Source of the DNA: Prevotellaceae bacterium
GTDB lineage: Bacteria; Bacteroidota; Bacteroidia; Bacteroidales; Paludibacteraceae
Length of the DNA: 51,572 nucleotides
Assembly: GCA_031271005.1 (NCBI GenBank)
Contig: JAISWT010000133.1
Span: 1-51,572, forward strand
Direction: 5' to 3'
The notes under the pieces were generated by a model. It ran no database searches. It worked only from the letters and a program-made list of their open reading frames with translations, and had not been told where the DNA came from. Below are positions 8,975-18,900 of the stretch, one piece after another. Numbering within the stretch: the stretch's first letter is position 1; every line of letters starts with the position of its first letter. The position numbers were made by a program, and so were the translations under genes.

Positions 8975-9055
8975 TTACGCCCTTACGCAATTGTAGGGGC
9001 AAAACATATTTTGCTCTTACGCAATAACGATAGCACATTTTACAAAAATTTACAT

Positions 9056-9063
9056 TAATTTTG
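9056..9063 (+). promoter_or_regulatory. Bacteroidetes-type -7 box (TAATTTTG) before the RnfD-like gene
   Basis: TAATTTTG followed by tgcgccg lies 90 bases upstream of the start at 9154. The -33 region is only T-rich. Confidence 0.45.
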
Positions 9064-9153
9064 TGCGCCGATTTTTTAGAGTTTGTGCAACTCTTATGAG
9101 TTGGCAAGTTTTTCATTTGTTTACAACATACAAATACCGGCAAATCACAATAA

Positions 9154-10281
9154 ATGTCTGATTATCAAACAAATACGAACGTTTTATCTATGCCGAGTCG
9201 CGCAAAACGACTATATTTATCGAACCCATATATTCGCACATCCGACAATGTGCAGCGTGTGATGTTCGATGTTATTATTTCGCTTTTGCCGTTGCTGTTT
9301 TTTGCGTGGGCGGCGTTTGGTTTTTTGCCGCTTTTGTCGGTTGTAGTGTCTGTGAGCAGCGCTGTTGCGGCGGAATTTCTTTTTTCGCTCGTCTTTTTTC
9401 GCAACAAAAAAACTGTTGTCGACCTTTCGGCAGTTGTTACCGGAATGTTGCTTGCCTTTACCCTTGCGCCTTTCACGCCGCTTTATGTTGTGGCATTTGG
9501 TGGTGCGGCGGCAGTGATTTTTGGGAAATTGCTTTGGGGCGGGCTGGGGCGCAATGTGCTCAATCCTGCGCTGGTGGGGCGCGAAGCGATGACTGTTGTT
9601 TTCGCTGCGGCAATGACCGCGCGAACTATCTGGTTTAATGACGATTACGCAAATTACGCGCAGATAAATCCGTTTTCGCTTTTTGGCAGCAGTGCGCTGA
9701 CCGATTATTGTAACACGCTGTTTTTCAGACCTTCGGGCGCTATCGGCGAATATTCTGCACTGTTTCTGATGCTCGGCGGGTTGTACCTTATAATAAGGAA
9801 GCGGATTTCGTGGCACATTCCGTTTGCCATTCTGATGGTGTTTGCCGCAGCATCGTGGCTTACAACAGTGCGCTTCTCGCTTGGCGGAGTGTTGCTTGGC
9901 GCGATTTTTATGGCAACAGATATGCCTTCGAGCGCCACAACCAATGGCGGAAAACTTTTTTATGCCGCATTGATTGGTATTGTGGCGATTGTGTTCCTGC
10001 TTTTCGGAATAAATTACGAATATATGTCGTATTCCATTTTGCTTGTCAATGCGTTTAGTCGCCCTGTTAGCAATGCCTTTGCGCCGCGTATATGGGGACA
10101 CGAAGCACAAAATGCGGGTTTCTATCTCAAAAATTTGGGCTTAATAGTTTTGGGGGTTGCTGCTGCTACTGCCGCAATTATTGTTTTACATAAATTAAAT
10201 TACATTCAATATCTCGTTTTTGCCTGTATGACAGGGATTTTTGGCTGGTTTATTTATTTGAAGATAAAGAAAATTGTTTAG
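9154..10281 (+). CDS. RnfD/NqrB-family membrane subunit (orphan, altered flavin motif)
   Basis: A 375-residue polytopic membrane protein. It keeps the RnfD landmarks in order: 'SNPYIRTSDNVQRVMFDVI' at the N-terminus, 'SAVVTGMLLAF' (~92-102), 'GGLGRNVLNPALVGREA' (~129-145), 'GAIGEYSALFLMLGG' (~195-209), 'LGAIFMATDMPSSATTNGG' (~248-266). In RnfD a threonine in an S/T-G-A-T-P-L motif carries covalent FMN. Here the aligned stretch is SSALTDYC (~179-186), with Leu in place of the flavin threonine. The C-terminus is ~55 residues longer than I expect, with one or two extra membrane segments. No other rnf or nqr gene is nearby. Family assignment is safe; its role without partners or the standard flavin site is unknown. 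Confidence 0.75.
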   Translation: MSDYQTNTNVLSMPSRAKRLYLSNPYIRTSDNVQRVMFDVIISLLPLLFFAWAAFGFLPLLSVVVSVSSAVAAEFLFSLVFFRNKKTVVDLSAVVTGMLLAFTLAPFTPLYVVAFGGAAAVIFGKLLWGGLGRNVLNPALVGREAMTVVFAAAMTARTIWFNDDYANYAQINPFSLFGSSALTDYCNTLFFRPSGAIGEYSALFLMLGGLYLIIRKRISWHIPFAILMVFAAASWLTTVRFSLGGVLLGAIFMATDMPSSATTNGGKLFYAALIGIVAIVFLLFGINYEYMSYSILLVNAFSRPVSNAFAPRIWGHEAQNAGFYLKNLGLIVLGVAAATAAIIVLHKLNYIQYLVFACMTGIFGWFIYLKIKKIV

Positions 10282-10354
10282 CCGCAGAATGTAAAAACTT
10301 GCAAAGACAAAAATGGAAGGCTTCCAAAATATTGGAAATCTAACTTTTTTTATC

Positions 10355-10362
10355 TAATTTTG
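10355..10362 (+). promoter_or_regulatory. Possible -7 box (TAATTTTG) upstream of deoC
   Basis: TAATTTTG lies ~208 bases upstream of deoC. A palindrome ttccaa-aata-ttggaa sits just before it at 10322-10337. Weak support because of the distance. Confidence 0.3.
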
Positions 10363-10569
10363 TATTTTTAAAAATTAATAAATTCTTGTGGCGCTACCCA
10401 AAATGGTTTGCAACATTAATCTCTGAGGCGCGAGAGGGCAAAATCTGTAAAATATTATGTAAATTTTGAAAATTATGTTAATCAATTGGCAAACCTAAAT
10501 ATCAATCCGCAAGATTGAGACTTTTATAAGTTAGTAATTTCTTATCACAGAATATTTGATATAATTATT

Positions 10570-11448
10570 ATGAGTAAATTTGAAGAACTTTTTAAAACAT
10601 ACAGTTGCAACCTGACCAATGAGCAGGTAAAGCAACAGACTTCGGAAATGCTGGCGAAGAAATTTGACGAAAACAATAATATTGAGACTTACAAAAAGTG
10701 TTTAAGTTTCATAGATTTGACTTCGCTCAACGGGACAGATACTCAAAGCGAGATAGCCACGATGACCAAAAAAGTGAATGATTTTGATGACCATTTTCCG
10801 CATTTGCACAACGTTGCTGCGGTTTGCGTATATCCGTCTCTTGTGCCGGTTGTAAAGGGTCATCTCACAGAGAGCGTTGGGATTGCTGCCGTTGCCGCAG
10901 GCTTCCCTGCTTCGCAGACCTTCTTGGAAGTCAAAATAGCCGAGACCGCGATGTCTGTACTTGAAGGGGCAAGCGAAATAGACGTTGTTATTTCGCTCGG
11001 CGAATTTCTTGATGGCAATTACAGAGATGTTTACGAAGAGTTGAGCGAAATCAAGGCAGCGTGTCGCTCGGCGCACCTGAAAGTGATACTCGAAACGGGC
11101 GCTTTGCAGTCGGCAGCGCTGATAAAAAAGGCATCGTTGCTTGCAATGGCTGCAAAAGCAGATTTCATCAAAACATCAACCGGCAAAATCGCAGTTTCGG
11201 CAACTCCCGAAGCCGCCTTTGTAATGTGCGGCGCAATCAGCGAATGGTACGCCAAAACAGGCGTAAAAGTGGGCTACAAGGCAGCAGGCGGTATCTCTAC
11301 TCCCGAAGAAGCGGTGAAACATTACACAATCGTTAAAGAAATTTTGGGAAATGAATGGCTGAATAAATCACTTTTCCGATTCGGAGCAAGCCGACTCGCC
11401 AACAAGCTGTTAACAGCAATTGAAGGCAGAGAAGTAGAATTTTTTTAG
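10570..11448 (+). CDS. deoC: Deoxyribose-phosphate aldolase
   Basis: A 292-residue TIM-barrel aldolase that splits 2-deoxyribose 5-phosphate into glyceraldehyde 3-phosphate and acetaldehyde in deoxynucleoside breakdown. Visible motifs: 'FIDLTSLNGTDT' early, 'AAVCVYPSLV', 'EIDVVISLGEF', the Schiff-base lysine K201 in 'DFIKTSTGK', and the second active-site lysine ~K237 in 'VGYKAAGGI'. The length is that of the longer Bacteroidetes/eukaryote-type DeoC rather than the ~220-residue short form. The gene stands alone, with a strong terminator 25 bases after its stop. Confidence 0.93.
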   Translation: MSKFEELFKTYSCNLTNEQVKQQTSEMLAKKFDENNNIETYKKCLSFIDLTSLNGTDTQSEIATMTKKVNDFDDHFPHLHNVAAVCVYPSLVPVVKGHLTESVGIAAVAAGFPASQTFLEVKIAETAMSVLEGASEIDVVISLGEFLDGNYRDVYEELSEIKAACRSAHLKVILETGALQSAALIKKASLLAMAAKADFIKTSTGKIAVSATPEAAFVMCGAISEWYAKTGVKVGYKAAGGISTPEEAVKHYTIVKEILGNEWLNKSLFRFGASRLANKLLTAIEGREVEFF

Positions 11449-11472
11449 ACCTGAAAGTTTCTAAAACAAAAA

Positions 11473-11511
11473 ATTCCCCTGTGTGTTTTTACAAAGAACA
11501 CACAGGGGAAT
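11473..11511 (+). terminator. Strong hairpin terminator after deoC
   Basis: A perfect 15-base stem (attcccctgtgtgtt with aacacacaggggaat) with a short T/A loop, followed by gctttt. It lies directly after deoC. The rest of the 319-base gap before 11768 shows only the promoter box listed next. Confidence 0.8.
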
Positions 11512-11728
11512 GCTTTTCTGCAAATCCCACTTTAACCCTGAATTATTCATATAACAACTAATTTTATGCAAAAACACACTGATTTAGTCAAAATACGAAT
11601 AACGACAGAAATATTTTTGCTTCATCTTTGCTGCGCAATTTGTACGTGCCATGCGAGGTGAAACTTTCATAGTGCGCGAGGTGTGGGAGAGCGGTGAGAG
11701 ATTTGCGTGCTAATTCAAAGAAAAATTG

Positions 11729-11736
11729 TAATTTTG
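11729..11736 (+). promoter_or_regulatory. Bacteroidetes-type -7 box (TAATTTTG) before the HsdR fragment/mlaE
   Basis: TAATTTTG followed by tgc, with a TTTG 23 bases upstream (11702-11705), slightly wider than the usual 19-21. It lies 31 bases before the GTG of the HsdR fragment. Confidence 0.45.
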
Positions 11737-11767
11737 TGCAAATTTTTCAGCAATTAGAAAAAAGCAA

Positions 11768-11989
11768 GTGGAAGACAGTAAAGAAATGGCAAACTTTCAG
11801 GGAATTTTCGCAAATATAGATTTTAAGGCAATCGCACAGAATCCTGACTTTAAGGAAGACAGCGTACGCGCAGTTATTATTTTGCCTGTACTCAAAGCCT
11901 TAGGTTATACGGAAAACAATATCGTGCGCAGCAAAACTCTGAATCACCCGCCAAGCAGGACAAAAAAACCTGAAGAGAATTATTTTTAA
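11768..11989 (+). pseudogene. Type I restriction HsdR N-terminal domain fragment
   Basis: A 73-residue ORF starting GTG (or ATG at 11786). 'NPDFKEDSVRAVIILPVLKALGY' and 'ENNIVRSKTLNHP' are the opening of the HSDR_N (type I restriction enzyme R protein N-terminal) domain. After 'NHP', where the family normally continues into its nuclease core, the sequence changes to PSRTKKPEENYF and stops. It ends 13 bases before mlaE and carries its own promoter, so it now acts mainly as a leader for the permease. A remnant is the simplest reading; a small functional DNA-binding peptide cannot be excluded. Confidence 0.6.
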
Positions 11990-12002
11990 AAAATACAATA
12001 TT

Positions 12003-12740
12003 ATGGGACTTATAACCGAAACAGGTAGATATGCGCTACTGATGAAACGAACTTTGACTGCACCTGCGCGGCGGTCGGTGTTTCTGCGCCAATACGCGCA
12101 GGAACTGGAGAAACAGGGGCTGCAGTCGCTGCCTATTGTGCTGATAATTTCGTTTTTCATAGGCGCTGTGATTACAATTCAGATGCGCCTGAACACCGAA
12201 AATCCGCTCCTGCCGAGTTATCTTACCGGCTTGGCAACACGTGATACGCTGTTTCTGGAGTTCTCATCTACAATTCTTTGCCTGATTCTGGCGGGCAAAG
12301 TGGGTTCAAACATGTCGTCAGAAATTGGCACTATGCGTATCACCGAGCAGATTGACGCTCTTGAGGTGATGGGCATAAACTCTGCCAATTACCTGATTCT
12401 GCCTAAAATACTTGCCTTTGTTACAATGATTCCGTTCCTTGTGATTATAAGTATGGCAGTAGGGTTAATGGGCGGCTATATTGTAACTTTCACAGGGGTG
12501 ATGCTGCCTGCGGACTATATAAGCGGCATTCGTTACGCATTCATACCTTATTATATATTCTATTCGATAATAAAATCGGTAGTTTTTGCATTTATAATAT
12601 CCTCTGTATCATCATATTACGGCTATTATGCCTATGGAGGCGCTTTGGATGTGGGACGCGCAGGCACAAACGCCGTAGTTAATTCAAGCATTATAATCCT
12701 GTTTTTCAACCTGATGCTCACAAACCTGATGCTGACATAA
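12003..12740 (+). CDS. mlaE: MlaE/YrbE-type ABC transporter permease
   Basis: A 245-residue permease of the MlaE family, the membrane part of the lipid (phospholipid) ABC transporter that works at the inner membrane with MlaF (ATPase) and MlaD (MCE protein). It has ~5-6 membrane segments and the hallmark cytoplasmic helix 'GKVGSNMSSEIGTMRITEQIDALEVMG' region (~100-125), followed by 'PKILAFVTMIPFL'. Length is normal. mlaF and mlaD usually follow in Bacteroidetes but are missing here, so the partners must be encoded elsewhere. It starts 13 bases after the HsdR fragment. Confidence 0.88.
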   Translation: MGLITETGRYALLMKRTLTAPARRSVFLRQYAQELEKQGLQSLPIVLIISFFIGAVITIQMRLNTENPLLPSYLTGLATRDTLFLEFSSTILCLILAGKVGSNMSSEIGTMRITEQIDALEVMGINSANYLILPKILAFVTMIPFLVIISMAVGLMGGYIVTFTGVMLPADYISGIRYAFIPYYIFYSIIKSVVFAFIISSVSSYYGYYAYGGALDVGRAGTNAVVNSSIIILFFNLMLTNLMLT

Positions 12741-12784
12741 TTTTTTTTGAAATAAAATTTATTCGGTAATTTAAAAACTTTTAC

Positions 12785-12792
12785 TATTTTTG
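12785..12792 (+). promoter_or_regulatory. Possible -7 box (TATTTTTG)
   Basis: TATTTTTG followed by tgtgcc, 169 bases upstream of the small membrane protein gene at 12961. The spacer between shows nothing else. Confidence 0.35.
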
Positions 12793-12960
12793 TGTGCCGA
12801 AATTCGTTTTTTTCACTGCAATGTTTTGATGATATAAACTTCGGAATCGGTAGCCGCTTTTTTCGGCAAATCGAATAATCAGAATAAAATAATTGCTTTG
12901 TAAATTGTTGATAATCACATAAAATAATCGGATTTCAATAACTTATTAGAATTTAAACAG

Positions 12961-13332
12961 ATGACAAAGAAAAAAGTTTTAACAATCGGCACGCTGATAG
13001 TGATTGTGTCGTTTGTGATTTTCGTTTATGTTCGTTATTTTTTCGTTTTTGGCGAGGGCGTCAAAGCCGGCGAGATGAATTATTTTGTGCTGAAAGGCTA
13101 CGTTTTCAAAACTTACGAGGGCAGATTGATACAGACAGGTTACAAGTCGACCGGTGGAGCGGCTATCCAGAGCAACGAATTTAAGTTTTCGGTTACCGAC
13201 TCGGCAGTAGCCGATTCGCTGATGCTTAGCAGTGGTAAAAACGTTGAATTGCACTACAAAGAATACATCGCGCCCTTGCCGTGGCGCGGAGTGAGCGAGT
13301 TTGTAGTAGACAAAATTGTGTCTGTAAGATAA
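12961..13332 (+). CDS. Small membrane-anchored protein of unknown function
   Basis: A 123-residue protein with one N-terminal membrane segment (~7-29, [20 protein letters not shown]) and a ~90-residue soluble part with beta-strand character ([18 protein letters not shown], then [16 protein letters not shown]). I recall similar small proteins in Bacteroidetes being loosely labelled '6-phosphogluconate dehydrogenase', but there is no Rossmann fold here and that name should not be used. It lies 41 bases upstream of gpmA on the same strand, so the two are probably co-transcribed. Confidence 0.7.
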   Translation: MTKKKVLTIGTLIVIVSFVIFVYVRYFFVFGEGVKAGEMNYFVLKGYVFKTYEGRLIQTGYKSTGGAAIQSNEFKFSVTDSAVADSLMLSSGKNVELHYKEYIAPLPWRGVSEFVVDKIVSVR

Positions 13333-13373
13333 AAAAAACAGTAAAAAAAAGAATAATAAAAAAGAATAAAAAA

Positions 13374-14120
13374 ATGAAAAAAGTTGTACTGGTAAGGCAC
13401 GGCGAAAGTGCGTGGAACAAAGAGAATCGTTTTACCGGCTGGACCGATGTTGATTTGACAGAACACGGAGTAGAAGAGGCAGTGAAGGCAGGTAGGTTGT
13501 TAAAAAGCGAGGGCTTCAGGTTCGAGAAAGCGTTCACTTCGTACCTCAAACGTGCCAACAAAACGCTGAACATTATTCTCGACCAGATGGATTTGGACTG
13601 GATACCGGTTGAAAAATCGTGGCGTCTGAACGAAAAGCACTACGGAATGTTGCAGGGACTGAACAAAGCCGAGACAGCCGCACAATATGGCGACGAGCAG
13701 GTGCTTATCTGGCGCAGAAGTTACGACGTGCCGCCCGCGCCCATTGCTCGCGACGACGTGCGCTCTTCTCTGAACGACCCGCGATATGCCGGCGTCCCAA
13801 AGTTGTATATCCCTGATACAGAGGCTCTAAAAGATACCGTAGAACGCGCATTACCATATTGGCTCGAAGTGATTTATCCCTCGCTTGTAACTCATAACGA
13901 AATCATTGTGGCAGCACACGGAAACTCGCTGCGCGGCATTGTTAAATACCTGAAAAATATTTCTGACGAAGAAATTGTAGGACTGAATTTGCCCACCGCT
14001 GTGCCTTATGTGTTTGAATTTGACAAGGACTTGAATTTTGTGAAAGATTATTTTATTGGCGACCCCGAAGAAATAAAAAAACTTATGGAAGCAGTTGCCA
14101 ATCAGGGAAAAAAGCAGTGA
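13374..14120 (+). CDS. gpmA: 2,3-bisphosphoglycerate-dependent phosphoglycerate mutase
   Basis: A 248-residue histidine-phosphatase-fold enzyme that interconverts 3- and 2-phosphoglycerate in glycolysis. The catalytic '[10 protein letters not shown]' has the phosphorylated His at position 9, '[13 protein letters not shown]' follows, and the second His is ~182 in '[11 protein letters not shown]'. The long form with '[14 protein letters not shown]' fits dPGM. The frame is open further upstream (to 13281), but the ATG at 13374 gives the family N-terminus [12 protein letters not shown] and lies after an A-rich leader; the longer version would overlap the preceding gene. Confidence 0.93.
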   Translation: MKKVVLVRHGESAWNKENRFTGWTDVDLTEHGVEEAVKAGRLLKSEGFRFEKAFTSYLKRANKTLNIILDQMDLDWIPVEKSWRLNEKHYGMLQGLNKAETAAQYGDEQVLIWRRSYDVPPAPIARDDVRSSLNDPRYAGVPKLYIPDTEALKDTVERALPYWLEVIYPSLVTHNEIIVAAHGNSLRGIVKYLKNISDEEIVGLNLPTAVPYVFEFDKDLNFVKDYFIGDPEEIKKLMEAVANQGKKQ

Positions 14121-14495
14121 AAAACAGCACTTAGTCTGTCGGAAATTTTTAAAAATGGCATAACCAACTGCTCTTTTTGTTTTTGTAGCGTTAATTTAAG
14201 GCTTTGAGAAGCGGAGTTAAGCGCCAAAAAAATCAATAAATATTATTTTATGTTAAAATAATTCATTCTATAACATTGCGAGTTGCGCCAAAAAACTCGC
14301 AATAACTGCAATGCACAAGTTCAAAGTTTTGAATACAATAATATTGTGATGTCTGCGTTGCATATTTGGTATTGTTAATTTACTATAGAAATACTCAAAA
14401 CCGAACATTGATTGTAAAAGATTGATGTTTGCGTTTTCTGTTCCAAATCTACACTAAATTGAACAATACCTTAATTTTTTTTATATAACAGTAAG
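14121..14495. other. Intergenic spacer, 375 bases
   Basis: AT-rich. The only clear structure is a hairpin with an 8-base perfect stem (ttgcgagt at 14276-14283 with actcgcaa at 14295-14302), which may end gpmA transcription poorly. 'gcgccaaaaa' occurs twice (14221 and 14286). No coding frame of note. Confidence 0.4.
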
Positions 14496-15461
14496 ATGCC
14501 GAAAAAAAGAAAATACCATTTTAACCACGAAACGCTTAATTATGAGCCTATAATACACACCATAGGCGACTATTTGAAGCGGGGGCTTGTACATCTGTTT
14601 TCGGCATTTGCTCTTGGGGTTGTGTTTTTTTTCGTTATCAATGCGTTGATAGATTCTCCTGAGGAAAAGATTTTGAAGAATAAATTGAAGCAGCAAGGCG
14701 TTCAATATGAGGTGCTTAATAAAGAGATTGATGAAGTGCAAACCGTGCTTGCCGACCTCAGAGAGCGCGATAACAATCTTTATCGCGTCATTTTTCAGGC
14801 TGACCCGCCCAAACTTGACAGCACATATTCGCTCAACTCGGCTTATTACAAGCAACTTATAAGCAAAACAAATTCCGAAATACTGGTTGCCACCACCAAA
14901 AAAATGGACGAGGTGCGAGAGCAACTTTACTCGCAGTCAAAATCGTATGACGAAATAGTGGATTTGGCAAAAGACTATGAGAACCGACTGAACAATATTC
15001 CTGCCATACAACCTGTTCTGAATAAGGACCTTACACGTGTTGCGTCGGGCTACGGCTGGCGTATTCACCCCGTTTATCACACGAGTCGCTTCCATTCGGG
15101 AATGGATTTTACTGCCCCCGAAGGCACCGATGTTTATGCCACAGGAAACGGAAAAGTGGCGTTAGCCGAATGGAAGAGCGGCTACGGAAACTGTGTAGAA
15201 ATAGACCACGGATACGGATACCTAACACTGTACGGACATTTGAGCAAAATTATGGTCCGTCAGGGGCAAACAGTTCTGCGAGGAGACATTATCGGGCTGA
15301 TTGGCAGTACAGGACTGTCAACAGGACCGCACCTGCATTACGAAGTGCATCTGAACGGGAATGTTATGAACCCTCAAAATTATTACTACCTCGACCTGTC
15401 GCCCGAAGAGTACGACCGCATGGTGCAGTTGAGCAACAACGCAGGGCAAGCGATGGATTGA
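14496..15461 (+). CDS. M23 family metallopeptidase (membrane-anchored)
   Basis: A 321-residue cell-wall hydrolase of the LytM/M23 type. A short basic N-terminus precedes one membrane segment (~34-52), then a coiled-coil stretch (~58-170), then the M23 domain. Zinc and catalytic residues are visible: 'RFHSGMDFTAPEGTDV' (H and D near 199 and 203) and 'GPHLHYEVHLNG' (HLH near 279). 'GYGWRIHP' and 'IDHGYGYLTLYGHLS' are standard. Such proteins cut peptidoglycan cross-links or, when inactive, activate amidases during division; all metal ligands are present here, so an active enzyme is expected. Confidence 0.88.
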   Translation: MPKKRKYHFNHETLNYEPIIHTIGDYLKRGLVHLFSAFALGVVFFFVINALIDSPEEKILKNKLKQQGVQYEVLNKEIDEVQTVLADLRERDNNLYRVIFQADPPKLDSTYSLNSAYYKQLISKTNSEILVATTKKMDEVREQLYSQSKSYDEIVDLAKDYENRLNNIPAIQPVLNKDLTRVASGYGWRIHPVYHTSRFHSGMDFTAPEGTDVYATGNGKVALAEWKSGYGNCVEIDHGYGYLTLYGHLSKIMVRQGQTVLRGDIIGLIGSTGLSTGPHLHYEVHLNGNVMNPQNYYYLDLSPEEYDRMVQLSNNAGQAMD

Positions 15462-15534
15462 TAAGAAGCACGAAGGCACGAAAGGGCAGGGTAGGGGCAC
15501 AATAAAATTGAGAATTGAGAATTAAAAAAAATGA

Positions 15535-15590
15535 CCACTAATCACTAACCACTAATCACTAACCACTAACCACTAATCACTAACCACTAT
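15535..15590. repeat. Heptamer satellite (ccactaa/tcactaa) x8
   Basis: Eight consecutive 7-base units, ccactaa or tcactaa. The same heptamer recurs at 31447-31460 after murE. Just upstream (~15503-15521) is a small 'gaattga' repeat. The remaining spacer to mfd holds a promoter box but no gene. Confidence 0.8.
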
Positions 15591-15664
15591 CTAATGTATT
15601 ATATAATAAATTTAAAATTTGGAACTGTTTCTAAAATTATGAGAAGATTTTCCTGAAATTTCGC

Positions 15665-15672
15665 TACTTTTG
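15665..15672 (+). promoter_or_regulatory. Bacteroidetes-type -7 box (TACTTTTG) upstream of mfd
   Basis: TACTTTTG followed by caccac is a good match to the phylum's -7 element. It lies ~247 bases before the mfd start, giving a long leader in which no convincing short ORF was seen. Confidence 0.45.
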
Positions 15673-15918
15673 CACCACAAAAAATTTTGACAGTTATAAA
15701 ACAGATAATGCTGTGCTAAATATTTGTAAATCAATGAATAGTGAATAATAACCCAACTCTGTGTCCGATAACTGACAACAAAACAACTTTCACTGTTCTT
15801 TTTGATTGTTAAAATACAAAAGAAAAAAGGTAATAAATCCGGCATGAACGCAAAATTATTTGCAAAAATTACAGACATCGGTTTGCACGGGTTACTGTTA
15901 AAAAAAATATCATTTTAA

Positions 15919-18900
15919 TTGGATTTATCAGACTTTCAACAGATTTATGCTCGCCATCCCCGGATTTTAAAAATGGCAGACTGGGCATCGAGTTCTGAAC
16001 CTAAGGTAAAAATTTCGGGTTTGGCAGGGTCGTCTTTGTCGCTGGCGCTGGCAAGCCTTTTCAAACAAACTGCTGTAAATCAGTTGGTTATAGCCGATGA
16101 TGCCGACAGCGCAGGCTACTTGTATTCCGACCTGCGCCAGATGCTTGACGAAGATACGGTTTGCCTGTTCCCCTCGCCATACAAAAATTCGCTTCGCCTG
16201 TCGCGCTTCGATTCTGCAAACGCTATTTTGAGAACCGAAGTACTCAACAGGCTGGCTAACAGCGACAAACGCCTTATCATCGTTGCCTGCCCCGAATCAT
16301 TAGTACAAAAAGTTGTTCCGAGCCAAACAGTGCATACAAATTTTTTGCACTTAAAAGCCGGCCAAAAATACGACCTTACTATTTTAACCGAAAATCTGTA
16401 TAAATTTGGTTTCGAGAGGGTCGATTTTGTTTATGAGCCGGGACAATTTTCTGTTCGCGGCGGCATTTTAGACGTTTTTTCGTTCTCGCACACGGCGCCG
16501 TTTCGCATTGATTTTTTTGGAGACGAGATTGATTCCATACGCATTTTCGATATCGAAACGCAACTTTCAACAGAGCGCAGAAAAGACATCGACATAGTGC
16601 CGAATTTGCATTTTACTGCCGCCGAAAATACGGTCTCTATTTTGGAATATTTTAGTAATCAATTATTTATATCCTTTAAAAATGCCCGGTATGTACGCGA
16701 AAGGATGAATAAACTTTGCGATGATTTACTTGTTAAGGCAAACGAAACAGAACAGGTACCCAATCTGCAAAATTCGCATACAACGGGCGACAGTTTTTTC
16801 CTGAGACTGACTGATTTCAGGCTGATTGAATTTTCCGCTAAAAGTTATTTCGGAGCAAAAAAACAAATAGATTTTAATACACAGCCACAACCTGTTTTTC
16901 ACAAAAATTTTGACCTTATTTCCAATAATTTTAAAGAAAAAATAAAAAATAATTATCAAATTTATATCTTTTCGGACAGCGAAAAACAGACTGACCGTAT
17001 TGGCGCGATTTTTGAAGACCGCAATGACCATATCACTTTTCAGGCAGTGAAGCGAACAATACACGAGGGCTTTGTAGACCACGACTTGTACGTTGCCTGC
17101 TACACCGACCACCAGATTTTTGAGCGTTTTCATAAATACCAACTTAAAACCGACAGAACGCGGGCAGCAAGAGTTCTATTGACCTTAAAAGAATTAAATC
17201 AGTTTCAAACAGGCGATTACCTTGTTCACGCCGACCACGGTATAGGCGCTTTTGGAGGGCTGGTGCGCACGGAAGTGAACGGAAAAATGCAGGAGATGCT
17301 GAAAATGGTCTTCCAAAACGGGGACTCTATTTTTGTGAGCATTCACGCCCTTCACCGCGTTGCAAAATACAAGGGCAAAGACGGCGAGCCTCCAAAAATC
17401 AGCAAACTGGGCAGCGGCGCGTGGGAACGCCTCAAAGAACGTACAAAAGCCAAAGTGAAGGACATAGCACGCGACCTGATAAGGCTTTACGCAAAACGAA
17501 AAGCAGAAAAAGGATTTGCATACTCGCCCGACACTTATTTGCAACGCGAACTTGAAGCATCTTTTATTTATGAAGAAACACCCGACCAACTGCGAGCCAC
17601 AAATGACGTGAAAAAAGACATGGAAACAGAACAGCCAATGGACAGGCTGGTATGCGGAGATGTGGGCTTCGGAAAAACAGAAGTGGCGATGCGTGCTGCA
17701 TTCAAAGCAGCAACTGACGGGAAGCAAACAGCCGTACTTGTGCCTACAACCGTGCTTGCATTGCAACATTTTAACACTTTCAGCGACAGATTTAAAGATT
17801 TCCCCGTGGATGTGGAATATTTGAGCCGCGCAAAGTCGGCGAGCCGCACAAAAGAGGCGCTTGAACGGCTGGCAAAAGGCGAAATAAACATCATTATAGG
17901 CACGCATAAATTAGTGGGCAAAAATGTTAAGTTCAAAGATTTAGGTCTCTTGATAATTGATGAGGAACAAAAGTTTGGCGTTGCGGTAAAAGAGAAATTA
18001 AAGAGCCATAAAAGTAATGTGGATAGCCTTACGATGACCGCAACGCCTATTCCGCGCACTTTGCAGTTCTCGCTGATGGGCGCGCGCGACCTGTCCGTTA
18101 TCAATACGCCACCGCCAAACCGCTATCCCATTCAAACAGAGATACATACATTTGACGAGGATTTATTTCGCGAAGTTATTCAGTACGAAATGAGCCGCAA
18201 CGGGCAGGTCTTTTTTGTCAATAACAGGATACACAGTATTTATGCAATGGAGGCGATGATACGGCGCATCATTCCGGGAGTGCGCGTTGCTGTTGGGCAC
18301 GGACAAATGCCCGCAGAGGCGCTCGAAGAGGTTATCATAGATTTCATAAACTACGAATTTGATGTGCTGGTATGTACCACAATCGTGGAAAACGGCGTTG
18401 ATATTCCCAATGCCAACACAATAATCATAAACAGCGCGCATCGCTTCGGACTGAGCGATTTGCACCAGTTGCGCGGGCGAGTGGGGCGCAGCAACAAGAA
18501 AGCATATTGCTACCTGATAGCGCCCGAACTGGCGAACTTGACCGCAGACGCACGCCGCCGATTGCAAGCAATAGAAACTTTCGCAGACCTGGGAAGCGGA
18601 TTTAATATTGCCATGCAAGACCTTGATATTCGCGGAGCGGGAAATATGCTCGGTGCAGAGCAGAGCGGATTCATCGCCGATTTGGGATACGAAACCTATC
18701 ACAAAATACTGAACGAAGCAATGACCGAACTGCGAAATGATGAGTTTGCCGACCTGTATGAAAACAGCGAGACAAATTTTGCGCCCGAAACGAATTATGT
18801 TGATAACTGCGTTATAGATACAGACATGGAAATAATGTTCCCGCCGGACTATATCACAAACGTTTCTGAAAGGGTTACTGTTTACAGAGAGTTAGACAGT

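Noticed and set aside
9217..10110. Long minus-strand open frame (297 codons) opposite the RnfD-like gene
   Set aside because: It is highly basic and cysteine-rich without any domain, lies wholly opposite a well-supported membrane protein gene and fits a mirror frame of hydrophobic codons.
9154..10281. A complete Rnf or Nqr complex
   Set aside because: Only the D-type subunit is present; the flanks hold an Omp28/TlpA cluster and deoC.
13281..13373. Longer N-terminus for gpmA
   Set aside because: It would overlap the preceding gene and add a basic, non-homologous stretch before the family start [12 protein letters not shown].
17194..18702. Several 140-240-codon minus-strand frames opposite mfd
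   Set aside because: Their composition is typical of the reverse of a coding strand and mfd is intact over its full length.
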